Assembly (NCBI RefSeq): GCF_022410535.1
Contig: NZ_JAKNBL010000001.1
Span: forward strand, 186,001-250,000
Length of the DNA: 64,000 nt
Direction of reading: 5' to 3'
Source of the DNA: Pelotomaculum terephthalicicum JT
GTDB lineage: Bacteria; Bacillota; Desulfotomaculia; Desulfotomaculales; Pelotomaculaceae
In this document: positions 18,845 to 28,410 of the stretch, one piece after another
Numbering within the stretch: the first letter of the stretch is position 1
Layout: the number at the start of each line of letters is the position of its first letter
The notes under the pieces: generated by a model
What the model saw: the letters and a program-made list of their open reading frames with translations, nothing else
Database searches by the model: none
Told to the model about the DNA's origin: nothing
Position numbers and translations under genes: made by a program

Positions 18845-21067
18845 TTACTTATTAGTTATTTTTAAATTTTTTATAGCGAAAGCTAATTCTCGTGGATCAT
18901 TTCTAAATCGAACTGCCTGAGCATTATATTTGAATCTTAAATCAATTATATCGCTAGGAACCTTTAAAGTAAGATTAAATGGTCTCCATCCGCCAACTTC
19001 AACATTCAAGTTAGCGATTTTTTCTCCCTTATCAGTATAAATATCAATTTCCTTATATCCTGGTCTGTCAGAGGCAACCATACATAATAAATCGATACTA
19101 ACAAATTCACCTTGATTATCTATTCTAATTGAGCTTTCACCAGATGACCAACACCAGCTACCCGAATCATCTTGTTCAAGATTATACCAATCCTTATTAT
19201 AATTCCATATTACACCTTCCAAATTTATAAACGCCATGTTAGCTGCTATGACTTTATCTCCACCATTAGGTTGATAAACCAAACTAGGTCTATTTTTTAA
19301 TAGTTCATTATCATTTTTGTCTAAATAGTTATATATATACGAATCTCCACGCCAATCAGCTTTTAAAGGTATTTCTTTTAAAAAATATGCTACCAGTTGC
19401 CTATGTTTTTGAGCCGTACTGGGTATTTCTAAATTAATCGGCATACTATTATTCAATTTCATAACTTCTTCCTTTAATTTGAAGTATTCAAAAAAAGGAT
19501 TTTCATAATTTCCTGTATATTTTGCCATTATATTAGCAGTAGTATGTGCATAACCTATATTTATTCCTATTCCAGCTACCATATAAATACACGAAGAAAG
19601 TACAGTAAGGTATTTGATAATTTTCGATCTATGATATATCGCTTTATGCCAAGCAACTGCAAACATCGGTGGAAAAAGAAAAAATCCATATTGAATTGTT
19701 TTATAAATACTCCAACTTTGTCCCATTTCCAACTGGTTCCATGGATTTTGCTTAAAAAACATAAAATATATTAAAACTACCATGAATGGTATTAATATTT
19801 TACCTAATCTTGTCAATATATTTTTAAATTCAGCAGCAAATAGAAATTCTTTCAACAGGATAAATACAAAAAAAGAAGCTGTAAAGTTTAATGCAATATT
19901 CACAAAAGGATGCATTAGTGCTTCCACAGGTTTCCCATAATTTAACGGAACGAATGAGTAAAACATTAATACATAGTCCCATAACGTATATTTAACATCC
20001 CACCCAACTACAACCTGACTTAGCATATTTAAATTTTTGCACATACCATAGAAAAAAAGGTGACTCAAAACTGACCCTATACTAATTGGAATAAAATAAT
20101 TTATTATTGCATTTGTTATATTTTGCTTGCCTTTTATTACCCTACAAATAATTACAACAAAAGAAGCAACAAAAACAAATGGACTAATTTCGGAATAGCT
20201 TATTATTAATGCAGCAATTAATATACCTATTAATAAATAAATTGTTAACTTTTTTTCTATATCATTTCTAATCCAAATCGACAATACTACTATAGAAAAT
20301 GCCATACCAATAGTCTGCGGAAAAAATCCTATAAGGATATGTCCTATAGGAAAACTGAGATGAATTGAAGTAAAAATAATGGCCACTAATGATATTATAT
20401 TTATTAATCCCAAACCAATTTTACAAAATATCCAGATAGATATACTAAATAAGAAAATAAATGATGCGGCTACAGGCATATAAACACTAATCGATAAATT
20501 ACAATTAAAGATAGCTGTCATTAAAGACAAATAATACTGAGCGCCCATTCTAAATAGGTTTTTTTGATAAAGTAATACCTGACTTAATACGGGATGCAAA
20601 TTATCAATTTGAATATGTTTCAAAAAACCATTATCTAACACATAATCCGCAATAGCGATATATGTAAAAGTATCGTTGTATGGATTAAATCCTTTATATA
20701 GAAACAATGGAAGCATAACAAATAAGCCAGAAATAAAGCTAATTATGACCGGCAAAAATGTATAAATTAATCTTTTATTCTTATAAAAAGCTACTAGACT
20801 TTCTCTACATGGCTTAAGAAGTAATAAACATAAACCAAATCCTGCCAATAAAATAATTAGTTTTAAACTAAATATACGAACTGGTAGGCCTAAGCAATTT
20901 AGAGCTGTCGTTAATATGATAAGCAAACCTGCCCCTATTATCGGACATACAATTATCATTTCATCATACCACTTCTTAGGCCATAACAATATTGTAACAC
21001 CAAAACCCGAAACTAAACAAATTAAACATATTGTTAAATATGTAACAATAAGAATAAAATTACTCAT
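18845..21067 (-). CDS. Large polytopic membrane protein of the glycan island
   Basis: 740 residues. Roughly the first 540 hold about 12 hydrophobic helices (for example LTICLICLVSGFGVTILLW and LIYTFLPVIISFISGLFVML); the rest is a soluble C-terminal domain. Between helices lies FNPYNDTFTYIAIADYVLDN, with acidic residues in an early outer loop as in GT-C-fold glycosyltransferases. The C-terminal part contains a beta-rich sequence with DSGSWCWSSGESSIRI. I do not recognise the family with certainty. A polyprenyl-phosphate-dependent glycosyltransferase acting outside the cell is the best guess. ATG 21067 follows GGGAGG. Confidence 0.6.
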   Translation of the reverse strand: MSNFILIVTYLTICLICLVSGFGVTILLWPKKWYDEMIIVCPIIGAGLLIILTTALNCLGLPVRIFSLKLIILLAGFGLCLLLLKPCRESLVAFYKNKRLIYTFLPVIISFISGLFVMLPLFLYKGFNPYNDTFTYIAIADYVLDNGFLKHIQIDNLHPVLSQVLLYQKNLFRMGAQYYLSLMTAIFNCNLSISVYMPVAASFIFLFSISIWIFCKIGLGLINIISLVAIIFTSIHLSFPIGHILIGFFPQTIGMAFSIVVLSIWIRNDIEKKLTIYLLIGILIAALIISYSEISPFVFVASFVVIICRVIKGKQNITNAIINYFIPISIGSVLSHLFFYGMCKNLNMLSQVVVGWDVKYTLWDYVLMFYSFVPLNYGKPVEALMHPFVNIALNFTASFFVFILLKEFLFAAEFKNILTRLGKILIPFMVVLIYFMFFKQNPWNQLEMGQSWSIYKTIQYGFFLFPPMFAVAWHKAIYHRSKIIKYLTVLSSCIYMVAGIGINIGYAHTTANIMAKYTGNYENPFFEYFKLKEEVMKLNNSMPINLEIPSTAQKHRQLVAYFLKEIPLKADWRGDSYIYNYLDKNDNELLKNRPSLVYQPNGGDKVIAANMAFINLEGVIWNYNKDWYNLEQDDSGSWCWSSGESSIRIDNQGEFVSIDLLCMVASDRPGYKEIDIYTDKGEKIANLNVEVGGWRPFNLTLKVPSDIIDLRFKYNAQAVRFRNDPRELAFAIKNLKITNK

Positions 21068-21115
21068 AATAATCCTCCCCGAGGCACATAAACCAACAAC
21101 ATAATTAATAGTACA

Positions 21116-22159
21116 TTAGTTAGCTTTTAGAGATATTGTAACAATCAATTTTCTCTTAAGAAAATTCAATGCTATAATACCAATAAACATTATACTAAAA
21201 TATTGTCCTATATGAACTATACTTCCATAAGCTAGAGCTTGTTCTGTAGTAATCCCAAAAAAGCTTAATGAAATAATAACAAGGCCATGATAAACACCAA
21301 AATAACCGGGGGCAGATGGGACGATAAGTCCAAGATTTACGAATGCCATACAAAAAAATGCCATTACCGGATCCCAGTATAATCCCATAGCTTTTAGCAT
21401 TATATAAAATGTTAAACCATCAAAAATCCAAACGATCACACTCAAAAGAATTATTATCAGTAAATAAGTATCGAATCTAATAAACTTCAGAGATTCAATT
21501 ATATTAATGATATTATTCATTAAACATCTTTTTAAGTTGCTGCTGGTCAAAAGGTTATTTTTTTGAAAGCCTCTCTTTAGATAATTACAAAATAACCGGC
21601 CAATTAATATAAATATTAATGCCGATAAAAAGATAATTAAAGATACATATCTTACTTTGTTAATGATTAGAGATTGTTCTCCATCAAATGGGTGATACAA
21701 TATAGTTACAATTAAAATACCAACTATCACCAACCCATCAAATATTCTTTCTATTCCTATTGAAGCAATAGCCATTGTTTTTGATATATTTTCATATTTA
21801 CCCAATGTATATGCACGAATTAATTCTCCCAATCTAGCTGGTAAAATGTTATTTGCCATATAACCAATTAAAATACTACTTGTAATTACAGACATAGGAA
21901 TTATTTTTATAGGTTTTAGCATGAGCTTCCATCGTAATCCCCGGGGAATAAAACCAATAACATAAACAACTACGGCTAATAAAAAATAATAATAGTCAGC
22001 TTTTTTTATATAAATCCAAGTTATACTTAAATCTACTTTTTTTATAGCAAAGACTATTAACAGTGCGCTTATCAGTATACCCACCAAAGAAACAAGATAG
22101 TTTTTACGGTATTTCTTTTCAAGCACCTCTTCCATAACCACTATTTTTTCACAACTCAA
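21116..22159 (-). CDS. Flippase-like membrane protein (LPG synthase TM-domain family, UPF0104)
   Basis: About 347 residues with seven to eight membrane helices. GYMANNILPARLGELIRAYTLGK is the hallmark of the lysylphosphatidylglycerol-synthase TM region/AglD family. LGLIVPSAPGYFGVYHG near the end also fits. Members in glycan loci are thought to flip or handle polyprenyl-linked sugars. TTG 22159 has GGAGG eight bases upstream and overlaps the gmhA end by 11 bases; ATG 22135 is the alternative. Substrate unknown. Confidence 0.75.
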   Translation of the reverse strand: MSCEKIVVMEEVLEKKYRKNYLVSLVGILISALLIVFAIKKVDLSITWIYIKKADYYYFLLAVVVYVIGFIPRGLRWKLMLKPIKIIPMSVITSSILIGYMANNILPARLGELIRAYTLGKYENISKTMAIASIGIERIFDGLVIVGILIVTILYHPFDGEQSLIINKVRYVSLIIFLSALIFILIGRLFCNYLKRGFQKNNLLTSSNLKRCLMNNIINIIESLKFIRFDTYLLIIILLSVIVWIFDGLTFYIMLKAMGLYWDPVMAFFCMAFVNLGLIVPSAPGYFGVYHGLVIISLSFFGITTEQALAYGSIVHIGQYFSIMFIGIIALNFLKRKLIVTISLKAN

Positions 22160-22745
22160 ATTCGTATCCTCCACAAGAAAAACTTTTATCTTTTGATAGT
22201 ATTTGCATAGCTAAATGTACAATTATCATATGTAAGTCCTCAACCTTTTGCATATCATTAACATTTATATAAATCGCCAGGGTAACTTTATCCTTTAGTA
22301 GCCCCCCCGAATAACCACATAAACCAACAGTAATAGCACCAACTTTATTAGCTAAATCAATTCCTTTTATCACATTTTCAGAATTACCCGATCCAGAAAT
22401 ACCGATTACTACATCATCTTTTTTAACAAAATTCCGCAATTGTTCCACGAATATATCAGAAAAGTTGACGTCATTACCATATGCAAGCATTGTAGGTATA
22501 TTATCATTAAGACAGATCATTTTAAATCTTATCTTATGGCCATAACTTACTCCTTTATTAAAGTCCCCTGTCATATGTGATGCCGTAGCGCCAGAACCAC
22601 CATTACCAAAAACATATATGGTATTCCCTTTATGCCTGGCATTGTTCAAAATGCTTAAGAAACAATCAAGAGATTTTGTATCTAAGCTTTGAATGATTTT
22701 TATTAGTTCATTTAGATATTGATTAATTGATATAATATAATTCAT
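22149..22745 (-). CDS. gmhA: D-sedoheptulose 7-phosphate isomerase
   Basis: 198 residues, a single SIS domain. YVFGNGGSGATASHMTGDFN and VVIGISGSGNSENVIKGI carry the Ser/Gly phosphate-binding loops. It turns sedoheptulose 7-phosphate into D-glycero-D-manno-heptose 7-phosphate, the entry step to activated heptose. It is followed in the pathway by HddA and the HddC-GmhB fusion encoded just upstream. ATG 22745 follows GGGGTGGT. The context makes GmhA more likely than another SIS isomerase. Confidence 0.88.
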   Translation of the reverse strand: MNYIISINQYLNELIKIIQSLDTKSLDCFLSILNNARHKGNTIYVFGNGGSGATASHMTGDFNKGVSYGHKIRFKMICLNDNIPTMLAYGNDVNFSDIFVEQLRNFVKKDDVVIGISGSGNSENVIKGIDLANKVGAITVGLCGYSGGLLKDKVTLAIYINVNDMQKVEDLHMIIVHLAMQILSKDKSFSCGGYEFEL

Positions 22746-22762
22746 TGATACCACCCCAAGTT

Positions 22763-23776
22763 TTAACTTATCTCAAAAAACCCTTCTTCAACATATTTAT
22801 CACCGACGTAAATTATTTTAGCACCCTGCCAATCAAATCGAAAGGGTAACTCAGGTAGATCAAAAAGAGCTTTACGCAAATTGTTCTGGTTTTCTTTTTC
22901 GCAGTAGAACAACAGGAAACCTCCACCTCCCGCTCCAAGCAACTTACCTCCTATAGCTCCATATTCTAAAGCTCTCTCATAATATTTTTGAATCGTCGGA
23001 TTGGAAATCTTGTCTGAAAGCTGACATTTATATTGCCAACCCTTATGGAGACATAAGCCAAAGGAATTTAAATCTCCCATAAGTAATGAATCCCGGGCTT
23101 CATATACCAAATCAACCATTTTTGATAATATTTTAAACTTATCTTCTTTTCTTGTCTCTTCCTTTTGCTCAGCAAGAATACTTCGCGCGTCCCTCTGGTC
23201 ATATGTATAAAACATAAGTAGGTTTTCCTGGAGTCTTGATACTATTTCCTTGCTTAGCATAAGTGGCTGGACATTAACTGATCCATCTGGATTAAACTCT
23301 ATTACATTAAGGCCCCCATAGGCTGCGGCATACTGATCCTGTTTGCCAATTGGTTCTTTTAATTCTTTAATTTCAATGCTGCATGCTTCTCTGGCAAGAC
23401 GCCCTTTAGACGTAAAAGTACCTCGATATGAATATATTGAATTCAATAAAGCAACTGTGAAAGAACTGGACGATCCCAGACCCGTACCACTTGGGATATC
23501 GGCATTTGATGTAACTTCTATTCCTCCTGATGGCCATAACTTTTCCAGTACCACCCTAAAAACAGGGTGCTTAATTGATGCAATATCGTCTACAATTTCC
23601 GTTTTTGAGTACTTACATACAGTTTTTTTTCTATTAAAATAGGGATGCACTGAAACATATACATACTTATCTATTGTTGTAGAAAGAACGGCCCCTTTAC
23701 GTCTTTCATAATAAGCAGCCAAATCAGACCCCCCTCCGGTAAAGCTAATTCGAAAGGGAGCACATGTGATAATCAT
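22763..23776 (-). CDS. hddA: D-glycero-alpha-D-manno-heptose 7-phosphate kinase
   Basis: 337 residues, GHMP kinase. APFRISFTGGGSDLAAYYE at the N-terminus, PSGTGLGSSSSFTVALLNS (the ATP-binding glycine/serine loop, about residues 94-112) and LLGAGGGGFLLFYCE near the C-terminus are typical of HddA. It phosphorylates C1 of the heptose 7-phosphate in the alpha (GDP) branch. GAGGAGG precedes ATG 23776. Overlapping context: it starts next to the end of the fusion gene and ends 17 bases before gmhA. Confidence 0.9.
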   Translation of the reverse strand: MIITCAPFRISFTGGGSDLAAYYERRKGAVLSTTIDKYVYVSVHPYFNRKKTVCKYSKTEIVDDIASIKHPVFRVVLEKLWPSGGIEVTSNADIPSGTGLGSSSSFTVALLNSIYSYRGTFTSKGRLAREACSIEIKELKEPIGKQDQYAAAYGGLNVIEFNPDGSVNVQPLMLSKEIVSRLQENLLMFYTYDQRDARSILAEQKEETRKEDKFKILSKMVDLVYEARDSLLMGDLNSFGLCLHKGWQYKCQLSDKISNPTIQKYYERALEYGAIGGKLLGAGGGGFLLFYCEKENQNNLRKALFDLPELPFRFDWQGAKIIYVGDKYVEEGFFEIS

Positions 23777-23777
23777 C

Positions 23778-25097
23778 TTATAGCCTCCTCGACGAACAAG
23801 ATTCAATTAAGTGATCGACTGCGCTAGCAAGATCCTCAAATATTTCTAGTGGTTTAAGTTCCTGAGGCATGTTACGACATCCCCAACCGCTTCTGACACC
23901 ATAAAACCGCAAACCTGCAGCTTGAGCGGCTGCAGCGTCACGCCATGAATCACCAATCATTAATGATTTTGATTTATCAATAGAAAATTCTTTAAATGCT
24001 TTGAAAAACATGCCTGCTTTTGGCTTGCGGCATTCGCAATCAATCTTTAAATGAGTAACTTCACCATAATGCCCTTTTTCAGGGTGATGTGGACAGTAGT
24101 AAATTTTGTCAATAAATGCCCCTTGGTAACCCAGCAAGGTTTCAAGTTTAGCATGAATACGTGCCAATTCCTCTTCATTGAGAAAACCTTTTGCGATCAT
24201 GGGCTGATTTGTTACAATAATAACTAAATAACCAGCCTTATTTAGATGACGGATAGCTAGAGCCACCCCAGGAATAAGCTCTAAATCTTCAGCGCAACAC
24301 AGATTGTCAACCTCGCGATTCAAAACTCCGTCTCTATCAATAAATACAGCCGGTCTATAATTGCTTAAACGCAAGAGCTCAGGTATTCTGTAGTTATAAT
24401 CAATCTCAACACGAGCCAATCTCTCATAGGTACCCATGTCTTTAAGGTATTCGGTTGTCTCATAAGCCCATAGTAATTGACCATCGGCAATTACTCGGGG
24501 GAACACATCTTTAACAAAATCCTGTTTAACATTATCTAATATGTAATTGAATATTTTTGGGGAAAACACGTAAACTGCTGCGTTAACCAGATTGCGATAC
24601 CAACCATCCCCTCTTTCGGTCTCAGGTAGAAATTTACATATCCTTCCCTGGTGGTCTGTAGCAATCAAATCAGAGTCAAAGGGATGATCATTTGGATGCA
24701 CAACCAAGGTACCAGAACCTTTTCGATTTCGGTGATACTCCATCAAACGGGTTAGATTCATATCACAGACGACATCACCATAAAGAAGAAAAAAATCATC
24801 ATCAAGCTGCCCTTTTAATGCTGAAAGACCACCAGCTGTCCCTAATGGTTGCTCCTCTTTGGCATACACAATTTTGGTACCGTGAAAATCGTTCCCTAGG
24901 TAGTTGAATAATACTTCTGAAAGATATCCGGTGGTTACAATAATTTCTTTTACCCCGTGTTTAGTTAACAATTCCATTTGCCTGACGATTACTGGTTTGC
25001 CTGCAACCTGAACCAATACTTTTGGTATAATATCTTTTGTCATTGATGATAAACGAGTTCCCCTGCCACCCGCTAAAATGACAGCTTTCAGAGTCAC
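23778..25097 (-). CDS. HddC-GmhB fusion: heptose-1-phosphate guanylyltransferase and 1,7-bisphosphatase
   Basis: 439 residues, two enzymes in one chain. Residues 1 to about 235 are a sugar nucleotidyltransferase (LAGGRGTRLSSMTKDIIPK, LLYGDVVCDMN). Residues about 250-435 are a HAD phosphatase of the GmhB type: FIDRDGVLNRE nucleophile, VTNQPMIAKG, the zinc loop YYCPHHPEKG with CECRKPKAGM, and MIGDSWRDAAAAQAAG. The phosphatase removes phosphate 7 and the transferase then attaches GMP, giving GDP-D-glycero-alpha-D-manno-heptose. The two are separate proteins in the classical Aneurinibacillus pathway. I start at GTG 25097, which has AGGTG upstream, not at 25106. Confidence 0.88.
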   Translation of the reverse strand: MTLKAVILAGGRGTRLSSMTKDIIPKVLVQVAGKPVIVRQMELLTKHGVKEIIVTTGYLSEVLFNYLGNDFHGTKIVYAKEEQPLGTAGGLSALKGQLDDDFFLLYGDVVCDMNLTRLMEYHRNRKGSGTLVVHPNDHPFDSDLIATDHQGRICKFLPETERGDGWYRNLVNAAVYVFSPKIFNYILDNVKQDFVKDVFPRVIADGQLLWAYETTEYLKDMGTYERLARVEIDYNYRIPELLRLSNYRPAVFIDRDGVLNREVDNLCCAEDLELIPGVALAIRHLNKAGYLVIIVTNQPMIAKGFLNEEELARIHAKLETLLGYQGAFIDKIYYCPHHPEKGHYGEVTHLKIDCECRKPKAGMFFKAFKEFSIDKSKSLMIGDSWRDAAAAQAAGLRFYGVRSGWGCRNMPQELKPLEIFEDLASAVDHLIESCSSRRL

Positions 25098-25099
25098 TA

Positions 25100-25999
25100 T
25101 TAACACCTACCCTCGTCTGTCAGAAGATAACGTAGGCCCATTTCAATAGATGTACGACATTGCCAGCCAAGCCGTTCCAGCTTCCCGGTGTCAGTTCGTT
25201 CATCATCATATTCTCCTTTACGAAAACGCGATAAATCAACCTCAATTTCTATCGGTGAGTTAATGATCTTAGAAATAATGTATACTATCTCTTTCGCGCT
25301 ATAAGACTTACCTGAGCCTAAGTTATACAAATTAAATCCTGGTATGGCTTTTTTCAAAACAGCATTGAACGCTTCCACCACATCATCAAGAAAAATATAA
25401 TCTCTTTTTGCATCAATATCCCCAAGCGTTATGCTTGTCTTGTTAAGTTGTGACAATATCGTAGGAATTAAAAAATTAGCACGTTGCCCTTTTCCATATA
25501 CCTGAAAAATCCTCAACACATTCACAGACTTATTTGGCTCCAGGAAAGAACAGAATTCAAGAACATTTTCTGATAAAAGCTTGGTTTTACCAAGGATAGT
25601 ACTTGGTCGCGTTGGGTGCTCCTCATTATAAGGTAAATATGATGGATAACCATATACCTTACCTGTTGATGAATAAATAAGTACCTTAGCTTCAGATAAG
25701 AGAAAGGCCTCAGCTATGTTAACGGTTCCTTGCAAATTAACATTTAGCGTTTTAAGGGGGTAATTAACTATCTCATTATGTGCTGTAACCGCAGCAAGAT
25801 GAATAATTGCATCAACTTCCTTAGCGGCAGATTTTAGCACATCACAGTCTAAAATATCCCCATGGATAAATTCTATTTGATCAAATCTTGGAGGTGTTTT
25901 GCCATACCCTATAACCCGAAAGCCAGAATTAATTAAATCTATACAAAGAGCCTGTCCAATGAAACCTGAACAACCAGTAACAAGAATTTTTTTTATCAT
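25100..25999 (-). CDS. NAD-dependent epimerase/dehydratase-like protein lacking the catalytic Tyr
   Basis: 299 residues, extended SDR fold. The Rossmann motif is KKILVTGCSGFIGQAL, and IIHLAAVTAHNEI and IYSSTGKVYG follow. Where the YxxxK motif is expected the sequence is RPSTILGKTKLLSEN: the Lys is present but Tyr is replaced by Leu (codon CTT at about 25590). Most catalytic SDRs need this Tyr. It may be a reductase using another acid, or a partner subunit. AGAGGG precedes ATG 25999. It lies between the heptose genes and another SDR, so GDP-heptose modification is plausible. Confidence 0.82.
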   Translation of the reverse strand: MIKKILVTGCSGFIGQALCIDLINSGFRVIGYGKTPPRFDQIEFIHGDILDCDVLKSAAKEVDAIIHLAAVTAHNEIVNYPLKTLNVNLQGTVNIAEAFLLSEAKVLIYSSTGKVYGYPSYLPYNEEHPTRPSTILGKTKLLSENVLEFCSFLEPNKSVNVLRIFQVYGKGQRANFLIPTILSQLNKTSITLGDIDAKRDYIFLDDVVEAFNAVLKKAIPGFNLYNLGSGKSYSAKEIVYIISKIINSPIEIEVDLSRFRKGEYDDERTDTGKLERLGWQCRTSIEMGLRYLLTDEGRC

Positions 26000-26012
26000 T
26001 TAAATCCCTCTT

Positions 26013-26993
26013 TTAGATAACATTATTCCTATCCCTAACAAATCCGCGCCAATAGTCCAGGATAGAAACAAGTGTCTCTTCAAATGGTATCTTAGGTTCC
26101 CAACCAGTAGCATCACGAAACTTCTTACAATCACCGATCAGATAATGTAGCTCCGTGGGTCTTACACGGGCGGGCTCAATTTCATATTTAATATCCTTAT
26201 TACTGGAAAGCTTTATTAACATCTCAAGACATTCTTTAATTGTATGGACCCTTTCAGTTCCGATTAGATATAACTCTCCGGGAACACATTTTTCCATCGC
26301 AGTATAATATGCATTTACACAATCCCGTACATCAGTAAAAGAACGTTTCGCACTTAAATTACCCACTTTAATTACAGGTTCCTGTAGACTGGCTTCTATA
26401 CAGGCGATTTGATAGGCAAAACTGGCAAGTGCTCCGTGGATATCACGCCTCGGTCCCTCATGATTAAAAGCACGAGTCCTAATTATCTCAAAACCATATG
26501 AAGCAGCATATGACATACACACAGCGTCCTGTGCTACCTTACTAGCCGCATAAGGATTAACCGGGTGAATCTCAGTTTTTTCTGTTATTGGCAGCTTTTC
26601 AGGTCTAACATCACCAAACTCCTCAGGTGTGCAACTAACGAGAACTCTTGCCTTTACATTAGTAAGACGCATCGCTTCAAAGAGATTGATAGTTCCGATA
26701 GCGTTAGTATACATGTAGGAAACAGGCTGTGACCACGAAGGAGTTACCCATGATAAAGCACCAAGATGATATATTTGATCAGGTTTAACCTCCTTCATTA
26801 GTTCAATCATTGAGACAATATCTGTTAAATCCCCGACTAAGAGTTTTATATTATTTAAGTGCTTAATATTTCTTAATCGTGAATTTACTCGCCTCACGCC
26901 AAAAATCTCACTTTCATTCTTATTTACTAATAATTCTGCCAGCCAACTACCGACAAATCCCGTTACACCAGTTATTAATATTCGTTTTCTCAT
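26013..26993 (-). CDS. GDP-sugar 4,6-dehydratase-like extended SDR
   Basis: 326 residues. RILITGVTGFVGSWLAELL starts the Rossmann fold; IYHLGALSWVTPSWSQPVSY, the VSCTPEEFG region and NPYAASKVAQD (YxxxK) give a complete active site, and RTRAFNHEGPRRD resembles GDP-mannose dehydratase/RMD proteins. ATG 26993 follows GAGAGGTGG; the longer frame to 27095 overlaps the upstream gene. Given the heptose genes next to it, it could act on GDP-heptose or on GDP-4-keto-6-deoxymannose. The exact substrate is unknown. Confidence 0.82.
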   Translation of the reverse strand: MRKRILITGVTGFVGSWLAELLVNKNESEIFGVRRVNSRLRNIKHLNNIKLLVGDLTDIVSMIELMKEVKPDQIYHLGALSWVTPSWSQPVSYMYTNAIGTINLFEAMRLTNVKARVLVSCTPEEFGDVRPEKLPITEKTEIHPVNPYAASKVAQDAVCMSYAASYGFEIIRTRAFNHEGPRRDIHGALASFAYQIACIEASLQEPVIKVGNLSAKRSFTDVRDCVNAYYTAMEKCVPGELYLIGTERVHTIKECLEMLIKLSSNKDIKYEIEPARVRPTELHYLIGDCKKFRDATGWEPKIPFEETLVSILDYWRGFVRDRNNVI

Positions 26994-27060
26994 AGTCCAC
27001 CTCTCAATTATTAAAAATTCAATAAAACATAAATATACTTTATCATCACTAAAACATGAA

Positions 27061-28371
27061 TTATAACTGTTCAGAAAGCTCTTTACTATTGGCAATTACT
27101 TGATCCATATTCAAGTATTCGAAGGTACCAAACCTGCCATGAATAGTAATACCTAACAACTTAAGATACTTCTTTATTATATCAGTATTATTTTGATAAT
27201 TAAGATCATATATTACATAGGCATAAGGAACTCGCCTTATCTCTGCATCTAATATTATTGTTGATTCATTGAGTAATCCAATGCGTTTTAAATCCAGGTC
27301 AATCAACTCTAATAATTTTTCATCACTCATTTCACTTATAATATCTTTATCCCTAAATGTTACTTCAACTAATAAGTTTGTTTCGTTACTATTTATTGGT
27401 CCTAAAAAATCTAATTTGCTTATTCTATGTGCTAATACATCTTTATCCGGAATTGTAATACTAAAATTGTTACCAATGTTGTCTGAACTTACTTTTAAAA
27501 AAATAACTGCAATTGAATTATTCATCAAAGCATTTGAAGCTACTGTTACTTCCTGAGGAACATTCGGAAGAACTCTAATTAATTCAGTCATTGGAATCGT
27601 AGATACTATCTTATTATAATTGGTATAATTTTCTCCTGTAGATAATGATATTTGCCAATTCCCTTCATTATTCTGATTAATGCCAACGACTTCAGAGTTA
27701 GTAAAAAACTTTGCTCTTTCCTTTGGGATGAGATCACATATATTATTAATAAGAGAAGCAATACCACCATTCTTTGGGTAATAAAAATATAATTGGTGTA
27801 CATAACCTTCTTTTGCATTTCTTCTTGCACCTGCAATAATATCCTCAGGTGGGGGGGAGGGAATCCTTTCAACCATTAATGTATTCATAAAAACCGGATT
27901 AAATTCCCATATTTTTTTATTGTATGGTTCCAGATAACAGCTTGTAATACCCTCACCAAATGTTTTTAAAAAAAATGCCAACATATTGTGAGGACTGTAA
28001 TTCTTATAAGAGTTATTAAGAAATGTATTTAAACAATATTCACAGTCTTCTTCTGGAAGTTGATGAAGGTTGTTTTCAAAGGGGTATTTAATAAACTTTT
28101 TATTATAAAATATTTGATTTGATCGTTTCACCCTCAAAACATTGTCTCCTAATAATTCAACCATCAAGCTCAGAATTTCTTTATTTTTTGAAAATATTAT
28201 ATGTGGCCCAATATCCCAATAAATATTACTTGTCTTAAAACTGCGACATAAGCCACCAACCACAGATTCCTTTTCAAAAATATCTAAATATATATCCTTC
28301 ATGTTTTTTGTTAAGAAATAAGCTAATGATAGACCAGCCAGACCTCCTCCAAGAATAGCTAATCGTTGCAT
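27061..28371 (-). CDS. FAD-dependent oxidoreductase, UDP-galactopyranose-mutase/protoporphyrinogen-oxidase-like
   Basis: 436 residues. The dinucleotide motif LAILGGGLAGLSLAYFL lies at the N-terminus, followed by IFEKESVVGGLCRSFKT and YWDIGPHIIFSKN, as in UDP-galactopyranose mutase and related amine-oxidase-fold proteins. WEFNPVFMNTLMVERIPSP fits the same group. It may interconvert sugar ring forms or oxidise a glycan precursor; the evidence gives no substrate. GGAGG precedes ATG 28371. DNA is AT-rich like its neighbours. Confidence 0.78.
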   Translation of the reverse strand: MQRLAILGGGLAGLSLAYFLTKNMKDIYLDIFEKESVVGGLCRSFKTSNIYWDIGPHIIFSKNKEILSLMVELLGDNVLRVKRSNQIFYNKKFIKYPFENNLHQLPEEDCEYCLNTFLNNSYKNYSPHNMLAFFLKTFGEGITSCYLEPYNKKIWEFNPVFMNTLMVERIPSPPPEDIIAGARRNAKEGYVHQLYFYYPKNGGIASLINNICDLIPKERAKFFTNSEVVGINQNNEGNWQISLSTGENYTNYNKIVSTIPMTELIRVLPNVPQEVTVASNALMNNSIAVIFLKVSSDNIGNNFSITIPDKDVLAHRISKLDFLGPINSNETNLLVEVTFRDKDIISEMSDEKLLELIDLDLKRIGLLNESTIILDAEIRRVPYAYVIYDLNYQNNTDIIKKYLKLLGITIHGRFGTFEYLNMDQVIANSKELSEQL

Positions 28372-28410
28372 TAAGAACCTCCTCGTCTAATACCGGGGTT
28401 ATTAGATCTA

